64,000 nt of DNA from Hanleya hanleyi (lineage: Eukaryota; Mollusca; Polyplacophora; Lepidopleurida; Hanleyidae): contig JAVTVY010020282.1 in NCBI GenBank assembly GCA_036873755.1, positions 16,246-80,245 of the forward strand, given 5' to 3'. Shown here one piece after another: positions 46,901 through 50,852 of the stretch. Numbering within the stretch: position 1 is the first letter of the stretch; the number at the start of each line of letters is the position of its first letter. The notes below the pieces were generated by a model. It had not been told where the DNA came from and did not search any database. It worked only from the letters and a program-made list of their open reading frames with translations. The translations under genes and the position numbers were made by a program.

Positions 46901-48904
46901 CACGTCATCTAACAACCACTGGTCCTACATGTAATTGACTGGGATCTCTGATAACTGTACAAAGAGTTGTCCAAGTGTCCGACCTTTCTATCCTACTTTC
47001 GGTTCATAGTCCATGTAAGAATCACGAGACAATGCATACAATAGCCAAATCTGGAGACAACAATATGTCTAGACTTGAGCCTTTTCAGCAGCATAAAGAC
47101 TCAGACAATAATATCTACCCTTCTTCCTCCCCATAAAGCCACCAGTGGAAATGTTAGCAGGACCCAATGGCCTAGATATTGTCAAACTGTCTCTGCCAGG
47201 AAATATACAAGAGTCTAATTACGACTACATGTACCTGCTACTCTATACAGAAATGAGTCCATGAGTCTTTTATGTTATTCAAGTTTCAAATGTTTCCCCC
47301 CCCCCGACATCTTTTGATTCTTTTTTGTTGGTGTTAAGGTTATGCTACCAGGGAGCCCATAGCTTTGTTGACAAAGTTCCAAGACTTCCTGTCTCAAAAC
47401 AGTTACTGGTCTTCAATCATGTATATATGGGTGTTTATACATTCATATATAAATCCCTGTCCCCACTCCGGTGTCCGGCAGGGGACAAAAACTAGGATAA
47501 CATTATTCAAACTTACAGCCATTGGTTTCTCTAACAGAATGTGATGACCTTTTCGGGCCATAGCAACAGCTGGGGCCTGTGAACAAGGCAAAGGAAAAAA
47601 CATGGAAAATTGAACATAATTCAATCACATGAAGTGAAATTTCCCACCTTGAAAGGAGGGACTGAACAGGAACTTGACAAAAATTGTTCAAAATTATGCA
47701 GATAATCCAATAATTTAATGATTTTAGATCCAATTTATTAGAGCAGCTGAATTTATCTGTAAAATTGGAGGTGATCAATTAGGAGTATTTACATGTACCA
47801 TATGTACAAATTTCAAATATGAATTCAACTTACATGTATGATTGATAAGCCTACATGTAGCTGTATTTGTAGAGTTCTATAGTCATATAATTTCTCAGTG
47901 TTGCGGGACTGATTTTGAAACCTGTTGAACTAGTCAGCTTCATTCACATTTATCTTAAATAAACTTAAAAGATAAATCTGTACAGAACATGAACAACAAA
48001 TCGTGGCAATACAACATCTGAATCTAAAAGCAGGACTATACATGTATGACGCTAAAAGCATGAGAAATGTTACATTTTTTCAAAATATTAACGGCAATCT
48101 CTCGAAGCAGTTTTGCTTTTTGAGGACTTTTGGTGTTCGACATTAGGTAAAGACTATAACCTTGTGTTCCTGATCATGAGTAGCAATAATAGCCACATCA
48201 GCAAATTTCTCCCGGTCAATCATCTCACGCCAATCTGTGAAATAAAGAATCCACCAAGATAGTGAAGACAAGATGAAGATGTCAGAGGAATAACTTCTTC
48301 TACATGTATCATTCTATCCCCTTTTCAACATAAGATTTTCCTTGCATGAACTTTGGACAAAAAATAATATTGTTATACACTTCAGAAAAATCAAACAAAC
48401 ATTGGGGGTCACCATATATGTTAGGCTATGGTTGCTCATCAATACTGGATAACCTCGTCTCAGATTAACACAGAAATGAAACGAGAAATGGAGAAAACCA
48501 TAAAATTATATATTTGCATGTACATGTAGATAAAAAATGAACACAGACAGGACAGATTTTTTTTCTCAAAATAACATTTAAATCCTGGTTTCATCTGATC
48601 TGTGACTGTCATATTTCTCACTTTATTGGTTCATGAATGGCAAAATCAATGTAATCGCATTACATGTACATGTATAATGTAGAACATGGTAATGGTGGAC
48701 TTGCACAATATCAATTATTCAATCAGATTATCTGATTGTCACTTCCTTTTTGTCAATTTTGACAGAAGCAGCACTTCTGGTCATATTGTGCAAGCCCCCC
48801 ATTCATGTCAAATATTCACCTGTGAAAACATTTTCCACTGGTATATTGAAAGCCTTCTGGTCTCGCGTCCTTCGGAAATCTCGAGGCTCAGCTAGCCCTA
48901 CCAC
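10826..48904 (-). CDS. Gfo/Idh/MocA-family oxidoreductase (multi-exon, 5' end not found)
   Basis: Eleven minus-strand exons join without frame conflict: 48904-48820, 48234-48161, 47576-47517, 45966-45802, 45098-44913 (or 44714-44529), 44172-44080, 38399-38271, 22041-21940, 11954-11891, 11334-11237, 10942-10826. They total 1,173 nt including the TGA, or 390 residues. The product is a predicted soluble NAD(P)-dependent dehydrogenase. It has the second part of a Rossmann fold (VVGLAEP, then [14 protein letters not shown]), the EKP motif (LLEKPMA) and KSxHDLDL in the substrate-binding half. A cysteine-rich [14 protein letters not shown] segment and GHGGADF near the C-terminus are typical of a subfamily close to bacterial proteins. 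The Asp four residues before the conserved His in inositol dehydrogenases appears to be Thr. The first exon, with the glycine-rich motif, was not found. Substrate is unknown. Confidence 0.9.
11237..11334 (-). CDS. Oxidoreductase exon: GHGGADF motif
   Basis: 98 nt that complete the split Val codon and encode [20 protein letters not shown] then [12 protein letters not shown]. Acceptor TGTTTAG, donor GTAACC. The GHGGADxxxMxSF motif is diagnostic for this end of the protein. Confidence 0.9.
11891..11954 (-). CDS. Oxidoreductase exon: GEITC segment
   Basis: 64 nt encoding [20 protein letters not shown] and T plus one base of a split Val codon. Acceptor GACACAG, donor GTATGT. It directly continues the HGTM end of the previous exon (HGT-x-GE is the expected family motif). 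Confidence 0.87.
11955..13056. other. Intron sequence; no further feature seen
   Basis: Start of the 10-kb intron between the exons at 21940-22041 and 11891-11954. AT-rich; a short direct repeat (CATGCATGTGT, about 12420-12441) is the only regularity noticed. Confidence 0.4.
13476..14922 (-). mobile_element. Helentron/Pearl-like non-autonomous element
   Basis: Present in copy 1 and absent at the same place in copy 2 (19393/19394), so its limits are visible. The left end is a hairpin, ATGTCTCCCCCAACTATGTT then GGGGGGAGACAT. The right end is CGGAACCTCTAGT. The core is about five diverged units of about 165 bp containing GAACTACTGGACGGAATTTC, TTGGATGGAAGCTTCATTGG and a GTGTGCGTGCATTCATCCGT / GTCCGTC part. 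No target duplication beyond one T is seen, as expected for insertion at a TT site. A relative in opposite orientation lies at 40728-42625. No coding capacity. Confidence 0.7.
15574..16942 (-). mobile_element. hAT-like DNA transposon, probably internally deleted
   Basis: 17-bp terminal inverted repeats CAGTGCTGTAACTTAAC (15574-15590) and its complement (16926-16942). The flanking 5-bp direct repeat is GAGCT (15569-15573 and 16943-16947). The CAGTG start is typical of hAT elements, which usually make 8-bp duplications; a 5-bp-duplicating group is known. The subterminal region carries repeated GGGCAGGCTCCAGCCTRAAT (left) and GCCCGCA repeats (right). It has one minus-strand frame (16330-16794). 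At 1.37 kb it is too short for a full transposase. Confidence 0.75.
16330..16794 (-). CDS. Zinc-finger-like transposon ORF fragment
   Basis: A 154-codon open frame inside the hAT-like element. Its last 45 residues ([16 protein letters not shown], then a conserved-looking [17 protein letters not shown]) resemble the N-terminal KRxFxxxWxxxFPW...VxCxxC module of hAT-derived proteins such as ZNF862/ZMYM types. The second Cys is Ser here. The preceding 100 residues look non-coding. A relic rather than a functional protein. Confidence 0.4.
   Translation of the reverse strand: MSIMYWSTILPKSSSFMLSFPLSSRLEYVDIHLHIEELPSFSVSKDIFSMIRLSTTDSSTVYDHAIKDASWRGHVLAAISCQMHKFLTNYSPTNKTTNTGTSSERNRLYDREKRKRTFVPSWRDEFPWSDEIKGSDGQNVIVCNLSAYVGHMRK
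18440..18536. mobile_element. 97-bp foldback element with 10-bp target duplication
   Basis: Arms CAGCTTGTATCACTTACGTC / GACGTCAGTGATACAAGCTG flank a short GC-rich loop. The direct repeat CGGATGTGTT lies on both sides (18430-18439, 18537-18546). Copy 2 of the duplication has a single CGGATATGTT here, which confirms insertion. An 8-10 bp duplication fits MULE or hAT-type MITEs. Confidence 0.8.
18890..18960 (+). promoter_or_regulatory. Promoter-like CCAAT/TATA segment, copy 1
   Basis: TATAAAAG (18925-18932) is preceded by CCAAT motifs at 18822-18860 and an ATTGG at about 18891. Spacing suits an RNA polymerase II core promoter on the plus strand. No open frame of note follows before copy 2 begins. 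It may belong to the repeat unit rather than to a host gene. Confidence 0.4.
18994..20598. repeat. Tandem segmental duplication, copy 2 (uninterrupted)
   Basis: A contiguous 1.6-kb version of the unit in copy 1. It contains inverted arms (about 19545-19660 and 19750-19875). On the minus strand, 20322-20092, a 76-residue frame begins [20 protein letters not shown]. Copy 1 has the same frame start but is shifted, because copy 2 carries a 16-bp tandem duplication (CTACTTTCGTTTTTGA, about 20160-20191). No recognised protein. Confidence 0.85.
20440..20535 (+). promoter_or_regulatory. Promoter-like CCAAT/TATA segment, copy 2
   Basis: Counterpart of 18890-18960: TATAAAAG at 20519-20526 with upstream CCAAT motifs conserved. 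A 9-bp deletion and a few substitutions lie around it, while the TATA and CCAAT words are unchanged. Confidence 0.4.
20606..20975 (+). repeat. Two tandem units with hairpin tails
   Basis: Units of about 190 bp (20606-20797 and 20798-20975) share TAATGACCGGTTARACCTGA and GAGATACGGCTCGGACAGAC. The first ends in a hairpin, CTCCTGAGCCCGTAGGGCTG then AGGAGTAAAAAACTG. The second tail is decayed. Same architecture as the Pearl-like elements. Confidence 0.65.
21139..21555. repeat. Foldback repeat in intron
   Basis: Inverted arms at about 21139-21260 and 21450-21555 (for example TCCAAAGCTTGCAAAAT against ATTTTGCAGGCTTTGGA) around an AT-rich centre. The matching open frames read from both strands are a consequence of the palindrome. 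Confidence 0.55.
21940..22041 (-). CDS. Oxidoreductase exon: beta-sheet segment
   Basis: A 34-codon exon, phase 0 at both ends: [20 protein letters not shown] then [14 protein letters not shown]. Acceptor TTAACAG, donor GTAGGC. The F-x-x-G-x-T-x-S-F-T-M pattern is the family's C-terminal sheet. Confidence 0.88.
22273..22368 (-). repeat. SINE 3' half
   Basis: Minus-strand 3' part of the same SINE family as 526-700: GCGCCATTAAATCCTATTCA followed by CTCACTCAC. Its upstream part is cut by the MITE at 22369. Confidence 0.6.
22369..22835. mobile_element. 467-bp MITE, copy 1
   Basis: Terminal inverted repeats GGTCCAGACCACTATT and AATAGTGGTCTGGTACC bound a 467-bp unit. The unit is nearly identical to 30685-31151, with about ten differences and the same orientation. 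It has no transposase. A 68-residue minus-strand frame is shared by the copies but not recognised. No clear target duplication. Confidence 0.75.
22836..23586. other. Intron sequence; no feature seen
   Basis: Unique-looking intron sequence between the MITE and the DIRS element. Confidence 0.4.
23587..23815. repeat. DIRS inverted terminal repeat, left (3') end
   Basis: The inner 187 bases are complementary to the right repeat. The outer 40-odd bases (ATTAAACATTTATAAACAATG onward) are unique to this end and reappear as complement at 23871-23925. Confidence 0.88.
23871..23968. repeat. DIRS internal complementary region
   Basis: About 23871-23927 is the complement of the left outer end, and about 23928-23968 (ATTTGATTCCTAAGTCTAAA onward) is the complement of the right outer end. 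They are directly joined. This matches the circle-junction template used in the DIRS replication model. Confidence 0.88.
24189..24300. repeat. 56-bp tandem duplication in the DIRS 3' region
   Basis: Two near-identical 56-bp units (from AATCTCTACCAAGAAAGGAC at 24189 and 24245) lie in the non-coding part between the recombinase stop and the internal complementary region. Confidence 0.85.
24721..27531 (-). CDS. DIRS tyrosine recombinase
   Basis: The open frame spans 936 codons, but only the last ~335 (from [17 protein letters not shown] at about 25731) form the recombinase. The upstream ~600 codons overlap RT/RNase H in another frame and are Ser/Pro rich. Catalytic residues are visible: box I Arg in [13 protein letters not shown] (about residue 743), HEIR (His875, Arg878), and the nucleophile in FTNFYLRD (Tyr911). 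Conserved blocks [18 protein letters not shown] and PIPEFIAKN also occur in the decayed copy at 1484-2224. The enzyme is thought to integrate the circular DNA copy. The true start may be near 25731 or reached by another mechanism. Confidence 0.9.
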   Translation of the reverse strand: MATPIPPASFRGSLADSSVFGQHAHRQGSCQGVTSDRGQFGVLQPRISGSQERLAPDADGDRPKSVKQVSSHHPPSFQDADCFIDSGPHTSSGLAGLSRSAGRVSSYPNSSTSSLLSPLRYQRTSLRMAGPPIRGQHSPLVVYPHYLSCHGISTPARYSDRGLYRRHPPMGGGRVPSQRASPVHASGVTSSRIHPSSSQVRVSPGSSSPLHRRSVRYLSSTGIPSGGSLGQNSAVDPKVFVINVTDTSAVAKFGRFAHFHTGPNSLRPTTGASTTVSSVSLPTDTFHQSSGAGIDVSSSISGLVAIPAQRPAGRSIPLSGSESSVHRCVRDRLGSPSGRIRGIRQMVNVGCQSSHQPSGDEGSHPGGATLESSSHVLVSPHSDGQFHSHCAHQQVGYHPLATNVSSSLGSVRVDSYSSYSSPRPPCSGSAQCLSGQLISSGHRSSDGVATSSGGVPADLHHLGVPSDRSVCYEQQRPVDPVCQSDSGSSSLRHRRPVNQLGQLPSLCLPTDGPNSGSASKDFSSRLHHPTRSAVVASSTVVSGFGPASHGPATLSASLAQPVTSTARDFSSQPTVAQPTRLQTIQNALAVQGFSAEVARTMVSANRSSTSQLYQAKWAYFVSWCRGHDADPDSASVSLVADFLLHLHHDKKFQISTIEGYRSALARVLRLTSGTDISLNDNISALIRAFALQSRRTRQLLPKWDIGVVLCALIRPPFEPLESASIKAVSYKTAFLAAFALASRVSELHALERSSMTWTADWSRISFRPIPEFIAKNESVRSGPCAQRSYSIPALSDFVHGLEDDLLLCPVRAIRHYLTRTDSARGSRRLLFLSLRPSALRDITKNTIAAWLKKTIKWSYQLAIDAPPLLSTASSHEIRAIAMSWPLWKNLSLLDIVQSCAWTANSTFTNFYLRDMSVQSDRMTTLGPLIAAQHVVN
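25617..27911 (-). CDS. DIRS reverse transcriptase / RNase H polyprotein
   Basis: A 764-residue frame in a different frame from gag. RT motifs are in order: [28 protein letters not shown] (first catalytic Asp), [15 protein letters not shown], and [12 protein letters not shown] (catalytic YIDD). RNase H follows, with [38 protein letters not shown] and [13 protein letters not shown], giving the acidic residues and the terminal Asp. The C-terminal segment ([14 protein letters not shown], then [14 protein letters not shown] and [12 protein letters not shown]) is the conserved region after RNase H in DIRS elements, often called the methyltransferase-like domain. The first methionines overlap gag, so the real start or a frameshift is unresolved. 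No stops or frameshifts are seen. Confidence 0.92.
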   Translation of the reverse strand: MRLLLVAVLRIVARSVVVGPLPLNKMGALGGIFGVSTNLHEAGVAVPFVENQPRGVVIPTNDYQVSVSDQAEVFHPPAFRSFSHHVLGGRLQYFVDNWRLITDDAWILRVLEEGFLFSFRSLPKLIAWPHPSRLPVSAGHLQTLLSSVNTLIDKGAVRELPRTEVSLGFYSHVFLVPKKDSLQMRMVIDLKVLNKFHLTTPPHFKMPTVSSIRARIHHRDWLASVDLQDAYLHIPIHQRHRCYLRFVINERHFEWQVLPFGVNIAPWLFTRITSPVMAFLHLRGIQIEVYIDDILLWAADESRLNVQVQFTLLVLRHLGFIPHPLKSELVPAQVRRYIGAVFDTYHQRVYPPEDRWDKIQLLIRKFLSSTSRTRQQWQSLVGLLTSTQDLTHYGRLQVRPLQYHLYPYLQTPSINPAVPVLTSLHPYLVWWQSRLNVLQGVPFRFPAPSHLYTDASETGWGAHLDEFVVSGRWSTLDASLHINLLEMKAVILAVQHWSHRLMYSSLLIATDNSTVIAHINKLGTTRSLPMFRLVWVLYEWTRIHHIHLHARHVPGRLNVLADSLSRPDTVLQTEWQLHPEVFQQISTIWESPLIDLFATSNNAQLTLFVSPILDPQAFDIDALSINWDNFLAYAYPPMALILEVLQKISRHDCIILLVVPWWPRRQWFPVLVPLLTAPPRCLPVWPSLLRQPHGIFHHNPRWLNLHVCRLSKMHSQSKDFQQRLHERWFQPIDLPHRSSIRRNGPISSPGAEDMMPIPTLPLFP
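27727..29811 (-). CDS. DIRS gag-like protein
   Basis: A 694-residue frame with no internal stop. Residues about 14-50 hold a Cys/His-rich module: CRTCGQ, then HTACFSC, then [15 protein letters not shown]. It resembles the N-terminal Cys module of DIRS gag proteins. Residues about 225-330 are rich in Arg-Ser dipeptides (RSRSRTRRS, then repeated [13 protein letters not shown] phrases), like SR splicing factors. The middle is Ser/Asp rich. The C-terminal third (about 480-640) is the conserved helical gag domain, with [19 protein letters not shown]. The final residues are basic Gly/Arg rich ([19 protein letters not shown]), suiting RNA binding. It overlaps the RT frame by 185 nt. Confidence 0.85.
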   Translation of the reverse strand: MYIMSEVPTSIPCRTCGQNLSPLDAHTACFSCKDLCYRASTCAECVLWDPTAWRSYAQARRAFLLHACDDPSISEIDRRVLEISLVNDMKCNEDLDRAGQDPVSPASVCIPPSGTILHEDNSRLLDSLTQSGASLSRVDPKPVPLLRSTKTRSVLPGHSIVSVRQKNSLPQVISPLPIGSPHVSSRRKKANKRRRVSVSPLRVKTKHSFSNSVKSMEARSVLPLSVQVANLRTPVSAVVDSSHRRSHTATRHSRTQYRSRSRTRRSVSPPYRLFSPVRGSIAPVRRSRSPIRSSRPPVHFGTSLRPSRSPVRRSRTSTVHSPDPTHRLPRVSAPSDQDYHVHYQRAPFLDHSVDHDLSSSRSQSPVSSSSSDDSSSSRESSGDTSKMDFLLRMQALLALVPDMPAPSKVVPSSNKCRTAADSAFTSSKPVTPRTCAPSPAWVDYLEKFDRQLEDDNKFKKPRFRVPHDLHDNVLPDKPPKRDRDLSQISKSSKSTPLEFNSNFVENIQEMLLVIQRASSVADWFLLATSRIALDPELRLDDGSTSLSPGRVAYLRGFIETLVQANRQVIEASSYSYVSLLQAQRNALLKVVKPDVSFMVKDYLLHQPLASKSIFNNAIESVVPVIREERTARLIAAVARGGSSDRRQKRGRRSSTTQQDGGARGNFRGIDKPPRGRGRRSFRGKSTKRGGHSNK
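29941..30140. repeat. DIRS inverted terminal repeat, right (5') end
   Basis: Reverse complement of about 23629-23815 with few changes. Both contain GGAGAGCTCTCCTAGGGGCG in one or the other orientation, and AATTAAAGCAGGTTT. The outermost bases ACTTAGGAATCAAAT recur as complement in the internal complementary region. Confidence 0.9.
30141..30684. other. Intron sequence; no feature seen
   Basis: Flank between the DIRS right end and the second MITE; no coding or repeat signal noticed. Confidence 0.4.
30685..31151. mobile_element. 467-bp MITE, copy 2
   Basis: Same element as 22369-22835, same length and orientation, with inverted ends GGTCCAGACCACTATT / AATAGTGGTCTGGTACC. The two copies lie on either side of the DIRS element but their outer flanks differ, so they look like separate insertions. 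Confidence 0.75.
31152..31744. other. Intron sequence; no feature seen
   Basis: AT-rich, no supportable feature. Confidence 0.4.
31745..32187. repeat. Short element with complementary ends
   Basis: The ends carry GGACCTACGAAGTAGG (31761) and GCCTACTTCGTAGGAACAAAAA (32158). An internal pair of units contains GAGACGGTYGARAGATGACTTGGGGGC (31881 and 31926). A GGACTGACTGACTACCGGAC stretch precedes the tail. Similar in plan to the hairpin-tailed elements. Confidence 0.5.
32385..32600 (-). repeat. Interspersed repeat with a poly-G run, inverse copy
   Basis: Starts at a G run (32387-32398). Shares, in reverse orientation, ACTAATTTATCATGCAGTTT and TTGCGAAGAAAA with 40160-40420. Part of the same family as the tandem repeat at 39565-40450. 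Confidence 0.6.
32601..34714. other. Intron sequence; no gene recognised
   Basis: Several short open frames only (for example 33680-33877 plus), without recognisable motifs or splice context. Confidence 0.4.
34715..35567 (+). repeat. Hairpin-tailed element with about five ~150-bp units
   Basis: Units contain ACTCCTGAAAAACACATCC, GACTTTCAATAGGCTTCTGG and AACTGTATGAAGTTTCATTG, repeated at about 34720, 34870, 35030, 35190 and 35345. They are followed by (GACG)n microsatellite (35478-35515) and the hairpin GCTCGGGCAGAATCTGCCCG then AGGGGTAAAAACTG. Same plan as the 15384-18165 element but with a different core; the 5' head was not found. Confidence 0.75.
35671..37933. mobile_element. TA-flanked giant palindromic element, one arm interrupted
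   Basis: Outer ends TTCTGTTAGACGGAGG and CCTCCGTCTAACAGAA lie inside a TA dinucleotide at each side (35669-35670, 37934-37935). The arms are about 430 bp: left in two pieces, 35671-35852 and 37051-37295; right, 37510-37933. The loop is about 215 bp. The left arm is split by a Pearl-like element. TA target and long arms suggest a Tc1/mariner-type foldback. Similar open frames read from both arms ([19 protein letters not shown] type) reflect the palindrome. Confidence 0.8.
35853..37052 (+). mobile_element. Pearl-like element inside one palindrome arm
   Basis: Head ACGAAGCTGCGCATCTGAAA then ACCCCTCGGCTCTGG. The core has units of about 160 bp containing CATAAATTAAAGATGGCCGC and GATGCATCGATGATGTATAC. 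The microsatellite is ACGTACGGACGTACGGAC. The tail hairpin is CCCCATGGCCAAAATTGGCC then GAGGGGTAA. The uninterrupted right arm shows the empty site ATCATTAATAAGG, so at most 3 bp were duplicated. Close relative of 55650-56885. Confidence 0.8.
38271..38399 (-). CDS. Oxidoreductase exon: GPYGRCVY block
   Basis: A 43-codon exon, phase 0 at both ends, including [19 protein letters not shown] and [20 protein letters not shown]. Acceptor CCCAG, donor GTATAT. Separated from the previous exon by 5.7 kb and from the next by 16.2 kb. Confidence 0.9.
38400..39564. other. Intron sequence; no feature seen
   Basis: Unique-looking intron sequence downstream of the palindrome and upstream (in gene sense) of the exon at 38271-38399. 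Confidence 0.4.
39565..40450 (+). repeat. Two ~370-bp tandem units with poly-C/poly-G runs
   Basis: The two units share AAAAAATTGAGARCTGAAAC, GGTCATTTTGAGCCTATTTG and GCAGAGGATCATGGGTAAAT (from about 39606 and 39963). They are bounded by long C or G runs (39566-39581, about 40408-40432). An inverted relative is at 32385-32600. Confidence 0.7.
40728..42625 (+). mobile_element. Helentron/Pearl-like element, second copy
   Basis: Inverted relative of 13476-14922. It starts AGAACTAAAGGTTCCGCTTT (the complement of the right end there). It holds about eight units of about 165 bp with CCATCCAAGTTTGGTGAA and TAGTTCTCCAGATATCTTGC, plus GGACGGAC microsatellites. It ends CAGCACAAACACTAGATGTC, but the terminal hairpin is missing, so the copy is truncated at that side. 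Many short open frames across it are repeat artefacts. Confidence 0.7.
42626..44079. other. Intron sequence; hairpin at 43849-43878
   Basis: No gene recognised. Contains four copies of a short phrase of the type TTCAATACCTGTTTCAA (42906-42962). A 13-bp-stem hairpin CCCTTGATGTGAT / ATCACATCAAGGG lies at 43849-43878. Confidence 0.45.
44080..44172 (-). CDS. Oxidoreductase exon with the Cys-rich motif
   Basis: A 31-codon exon, phase 0 at both ends: [20 protein letters not shown] then [11 protein letters not shown]. Acceptor TTGTTTAG, donor GTGTGT. The CLDC...DCPYSA motif is characteristic of one Gfo/Idh/MocA subfamily and could bind a metal. Confidence 0.88.
44375..44465 (-). repeat. SINE fragment
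   Basis: Same body as the SINE in 5235-5450 (ACTCAAGTTCATTTCACTCA, then TATGGTAACAG and GGAGTACCCAGGGAAAACCA on the plus strand). It sits in the intron just after duplicated exon A. Confidence 0.6.
44529..44714 (-). CDS. Oxidoreductase duplicated exon, downstream copy (A)
   Basis: Same 186-bp length and phases as the copy at 44913-45098, with acceptor TTTCTAAG and donor GTGAGA. The product differs at 6 of 62 positions: Y to F, C to S, L to M, C to G just before the active-site His (KSGHD against KSCHD), M to L and N to D. There are no stops or frameshifts. It may be a mutually exclusive alternative exon or a recent duplicate; including both would also keep the frame. Confidence 0.75.
44913..45098 (-). 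CDS. Oxidoreductase duplicated exon, upstream copy (B)
   Basis: A 62-codon exon, phase 0 at both ends, acceptor AAAAG, donor GTGAGA. It encodes [15 protein letters not shown], the [20 protein letters not shown] block and [12 protein letters not shown]. The HD of KSCHDLDL is the conserved active-site pair of the family. It is the first of two tandem copies encountered by the transcript. Its acceptor pyrimidine tract is weak (preceded by CATCCTCAAA). Confidence 0.85.
45802..45966 (-). CDS. Oxidoreductase exon: start of the C-terminal domain
   Basis: A 55-codon exon, phase 0 at both ends. It begins [20 protein letters not shown] and includes [20 protein letters not shown] and a final VVNIQHLEP. 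The C-H-x-L-K-Y/R-x-x-P block and the GAIG turn are typical of the Gfo/Idh/MocA C-terminal domain entry. Donor GTAGGT. Confidence 0.9.
46330..46400. repeat. Short tandem repeat
   Basis: Three copies of a ~20-bp unit of the type CACCATGTCTGGGCAGGG, decaying at the third. Confidence 0.7.
46674..46886 (-). CDS. Unrecognised intronic open frame
   Basis: A 70-codon minus-strand frame, of which the last 45 residues look coding in composition ([20 protein letters not shown], then [14 protein letters not shown]). It lies in the intron between the exons at 47517-47576 and 45802-45966. The preceding region has CRE-like TGACGTCA and CCAAT-like words. No family recognised; it may be a transposon relic or chance. 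Confidence 0.2.
   Translation of the reverse strand: MTISEISDIISWNIIVHQVEKKLRNDTYVMGDLHNEVRQLELTPDGYVYQEVKGACPYRFSGRHKGIVIM
47455..47494 (+). repeat. Isolated hairpin tail
   Basis: CCTGTCCCCACTCCGGTGTC then CGGCAGGGGACAAAAACT forms the stem-loop plus AAAACT ending seen on the tandem-core elements, here without an obvious core. It ends about 20 bp before the donor of the exon at 47517-47576. Confidence 0.5.
47517..47576 (-). CDS. Oxidoreductase exon with the EKP motif
   Basis: A 20-codon exon encoding [20 protein letters not shown], with acceptor TTCACAG and donor GTAAGT. The EKP lysine is the conserved catalytic or cofactor-positioning residue of the family. Confidence 0.9.
48161..48234 (-). 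CDS. Oxidoreductase exon: ADVAIIAT strand
   Basis: Completes a split Asp codon and encodes [20 protein letters not shown] then QEHK. Acceptor TTTCACAG, donor [13 protein letters not shown] is the strand before the cofactor-binding turn in Gfo/Idh/MocA proteins. Confidence 0.88.
48820..48904 (-). CDS. Oxidoreductase exon: second Rossmann strand
   Basis: Encodes [20 protein letters not shown] and IPVENVFT, then one base of a split codon. The acceptor is CAG at 48907-48905 and the donor GTGAAT. VVGLAEP is the strand that carries the acidic residue contacting the nucleotide ribose in this fold. The exon starts in phase 0, so the missing upstream exon should end on a codon boundary. Confidence 0.88.
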
Positions 48905-49379
48905 CTGCTCACGAAGAAAGTAAGATTTAATTGAAAATTTCTCATCCAGCGAATCCATATAAAATACATGTATACCTGAAATATTTTTTATGCAAGCTAT
49001 TTTTCAATTTGTGAGGAAAAATGAATGTATTGCCCAAGAAATATGTAGTCCAAATACATGGATTTTATCACTTGAATGTTATCAAGTAATTGGTGAATAA
49101 TTACTTAACCGAGTACATAATGGACTAACGTATTACCAGTACATCACACTCATCATCCATGAACTACCCATGATACACAGGCCTGTCACAGGGCTCGTAT
49201 TTCAATGGGAATCCAATTCTCGTGATAATCCCGTAACTGGAATTCACGAAAATCCAACGGATGCCCCCAAAATTTGAGTTATTTGCATGAAAGCTATGTA
49301 TTTGGATTTTCGTGGATTCTCAGGATTGGAATCACAGGAATACGTTCAGATTCCCATAAAATTTAACGAAAAATGAGCC

Positions 49380-49500
49380 CTGCTGTTACCAAGGGGCGGG
49401 GGGTTCGGGTGAACCACCCTTTCAAAAAAAAAAACAAAAAAAAATTTGCATGGCCTTGGCCTTTCGGGGTCACATTACCATATCTATCAAGCACCAGCTT
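49380..49500. repeat. Interspersed repeat fragment
   Basis: Shares CCAAGGGGCGGGGGGTTCGG-like and GAACCACCCTTTC phrases with the repeat inserted at 4935-5150, followed by an A-rich run. Confidence 0.4.
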
Positions 49501-49679
49501 GCACATGATCTTTATTAGCCCATTCAATATGTGAAAAAGTGTGCCTTTTTTAATAGAGGTACATAGAGGTACATCATGACCTGGAGAGCATTCTAGATAT
49601 GAAGCCACTGCAAATTCTCCTATGTATAAATTAATGTAAGTCAAAGCGGCCATGAGCTCATATTACGATCTGTAATCCT

Positions 49680-50600
49680 GCAGTGTTTTATCTGTTTGGC
49701 TACATTTTTGTCGGTCGTTTGTCAGAATATTGATGGGAATTGACGTACATGTATCATTGTTAGCAATGTCTTATGACCGCGATGGTCATATTGGATTTCA
49801 AGATGGGTACCATTTGAAGCCCATTTCAGCAGAAAATTCAATATGCACACAATATACAAGTACATGTACTTACATTATTTCTGTTATTACAATGATATTC
49901 TATGGGAATGGCACAATCATTACGCCACAATACATGTAGCTATGGCGTCCATCTGAGCCTACTTTTAGTTGATTTCTAAATATCTATTCCAAGGGCCACT
50001 CACAAACTTGGAGGTATGGTCCCACAATAAATTCGTGTTTTCCCAGGAGGGAATAATCAGCCATCTCAGGTTTGAAATAGTGACCACCGTAAACATTTTT
50101 TCAAAATGTCCAACAAAGTTATAGACTTGATTTGGAAATATATGAATACATCTTAGGTAGGAAATAGAAACGCATGGTCAAGAAGAACTGCATTACAGAA
50201 AAGGCAAACTAGAAGTACACTTCTGATGACAATCCAGGATGGTTGAAGATGGCCATCTTGGATTACATAGAAAACTGAAAAGTAAACCAACCATCCTCCC
50301 ACCGATGTCAAGACAATCTCCAAGTTTGAAGTTGATCGGTTGAATAGGTCGGACAAGAAATGTGCAAAGATAAAACTGCTGAAATCCAAAATGGCTAATG
50401 GTGGCAATGTTGGATTACACAGGTAACTGAAAATCAATCCCAACCGCCCTCTCACTGATGTCAAGACACTCTGCAAGTTTGAAGTTGATCGGTTCAACGG
50501 TTCTAGAGTTATTGATCAGACAAGAAATGTGTAAAGGAATTACAGAATTATGGATGCCCAGTGTTTCTAAGTCTCCCCCACTAATGTGGCGGGGGACAAA
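49680..50600 (+). repeat. Hairpin-tailed element, TTGAAGTTGATCGGTT family
   Basis: At least three diverged units containing AAGTTTGAAGTTGATCGGTT and GATGGCCATCTTGGATTACA, ending in the hairpin CTCCCCCACTAATGTGGCGG then GGGACAAAAAC (50569-50599). Same core family as 54330-55640 and 59240-60000. Confidence 0.65.
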
Positions 50601-50852
50601 AACAACAATTCTATAACATTTGTGTCAATAACATTGAGCTAACTGTGCAATTATTACACGATTTACCACGGTTATGTGAAATGTACATGTGTCAAGTGCA
50701 GGTGTTCATTAGGAGATTCCACTTCACAAGTCGGATGAGAAAAGGGATGTGTGCTTTCATACAAGTAACAATCGAATGAAACAAACAAATAAATTACAAG
50801 ATGAAATTTCCTTCTCAAGTTTAACTGTTGTTTCCATCGGGAAATTGATTAA

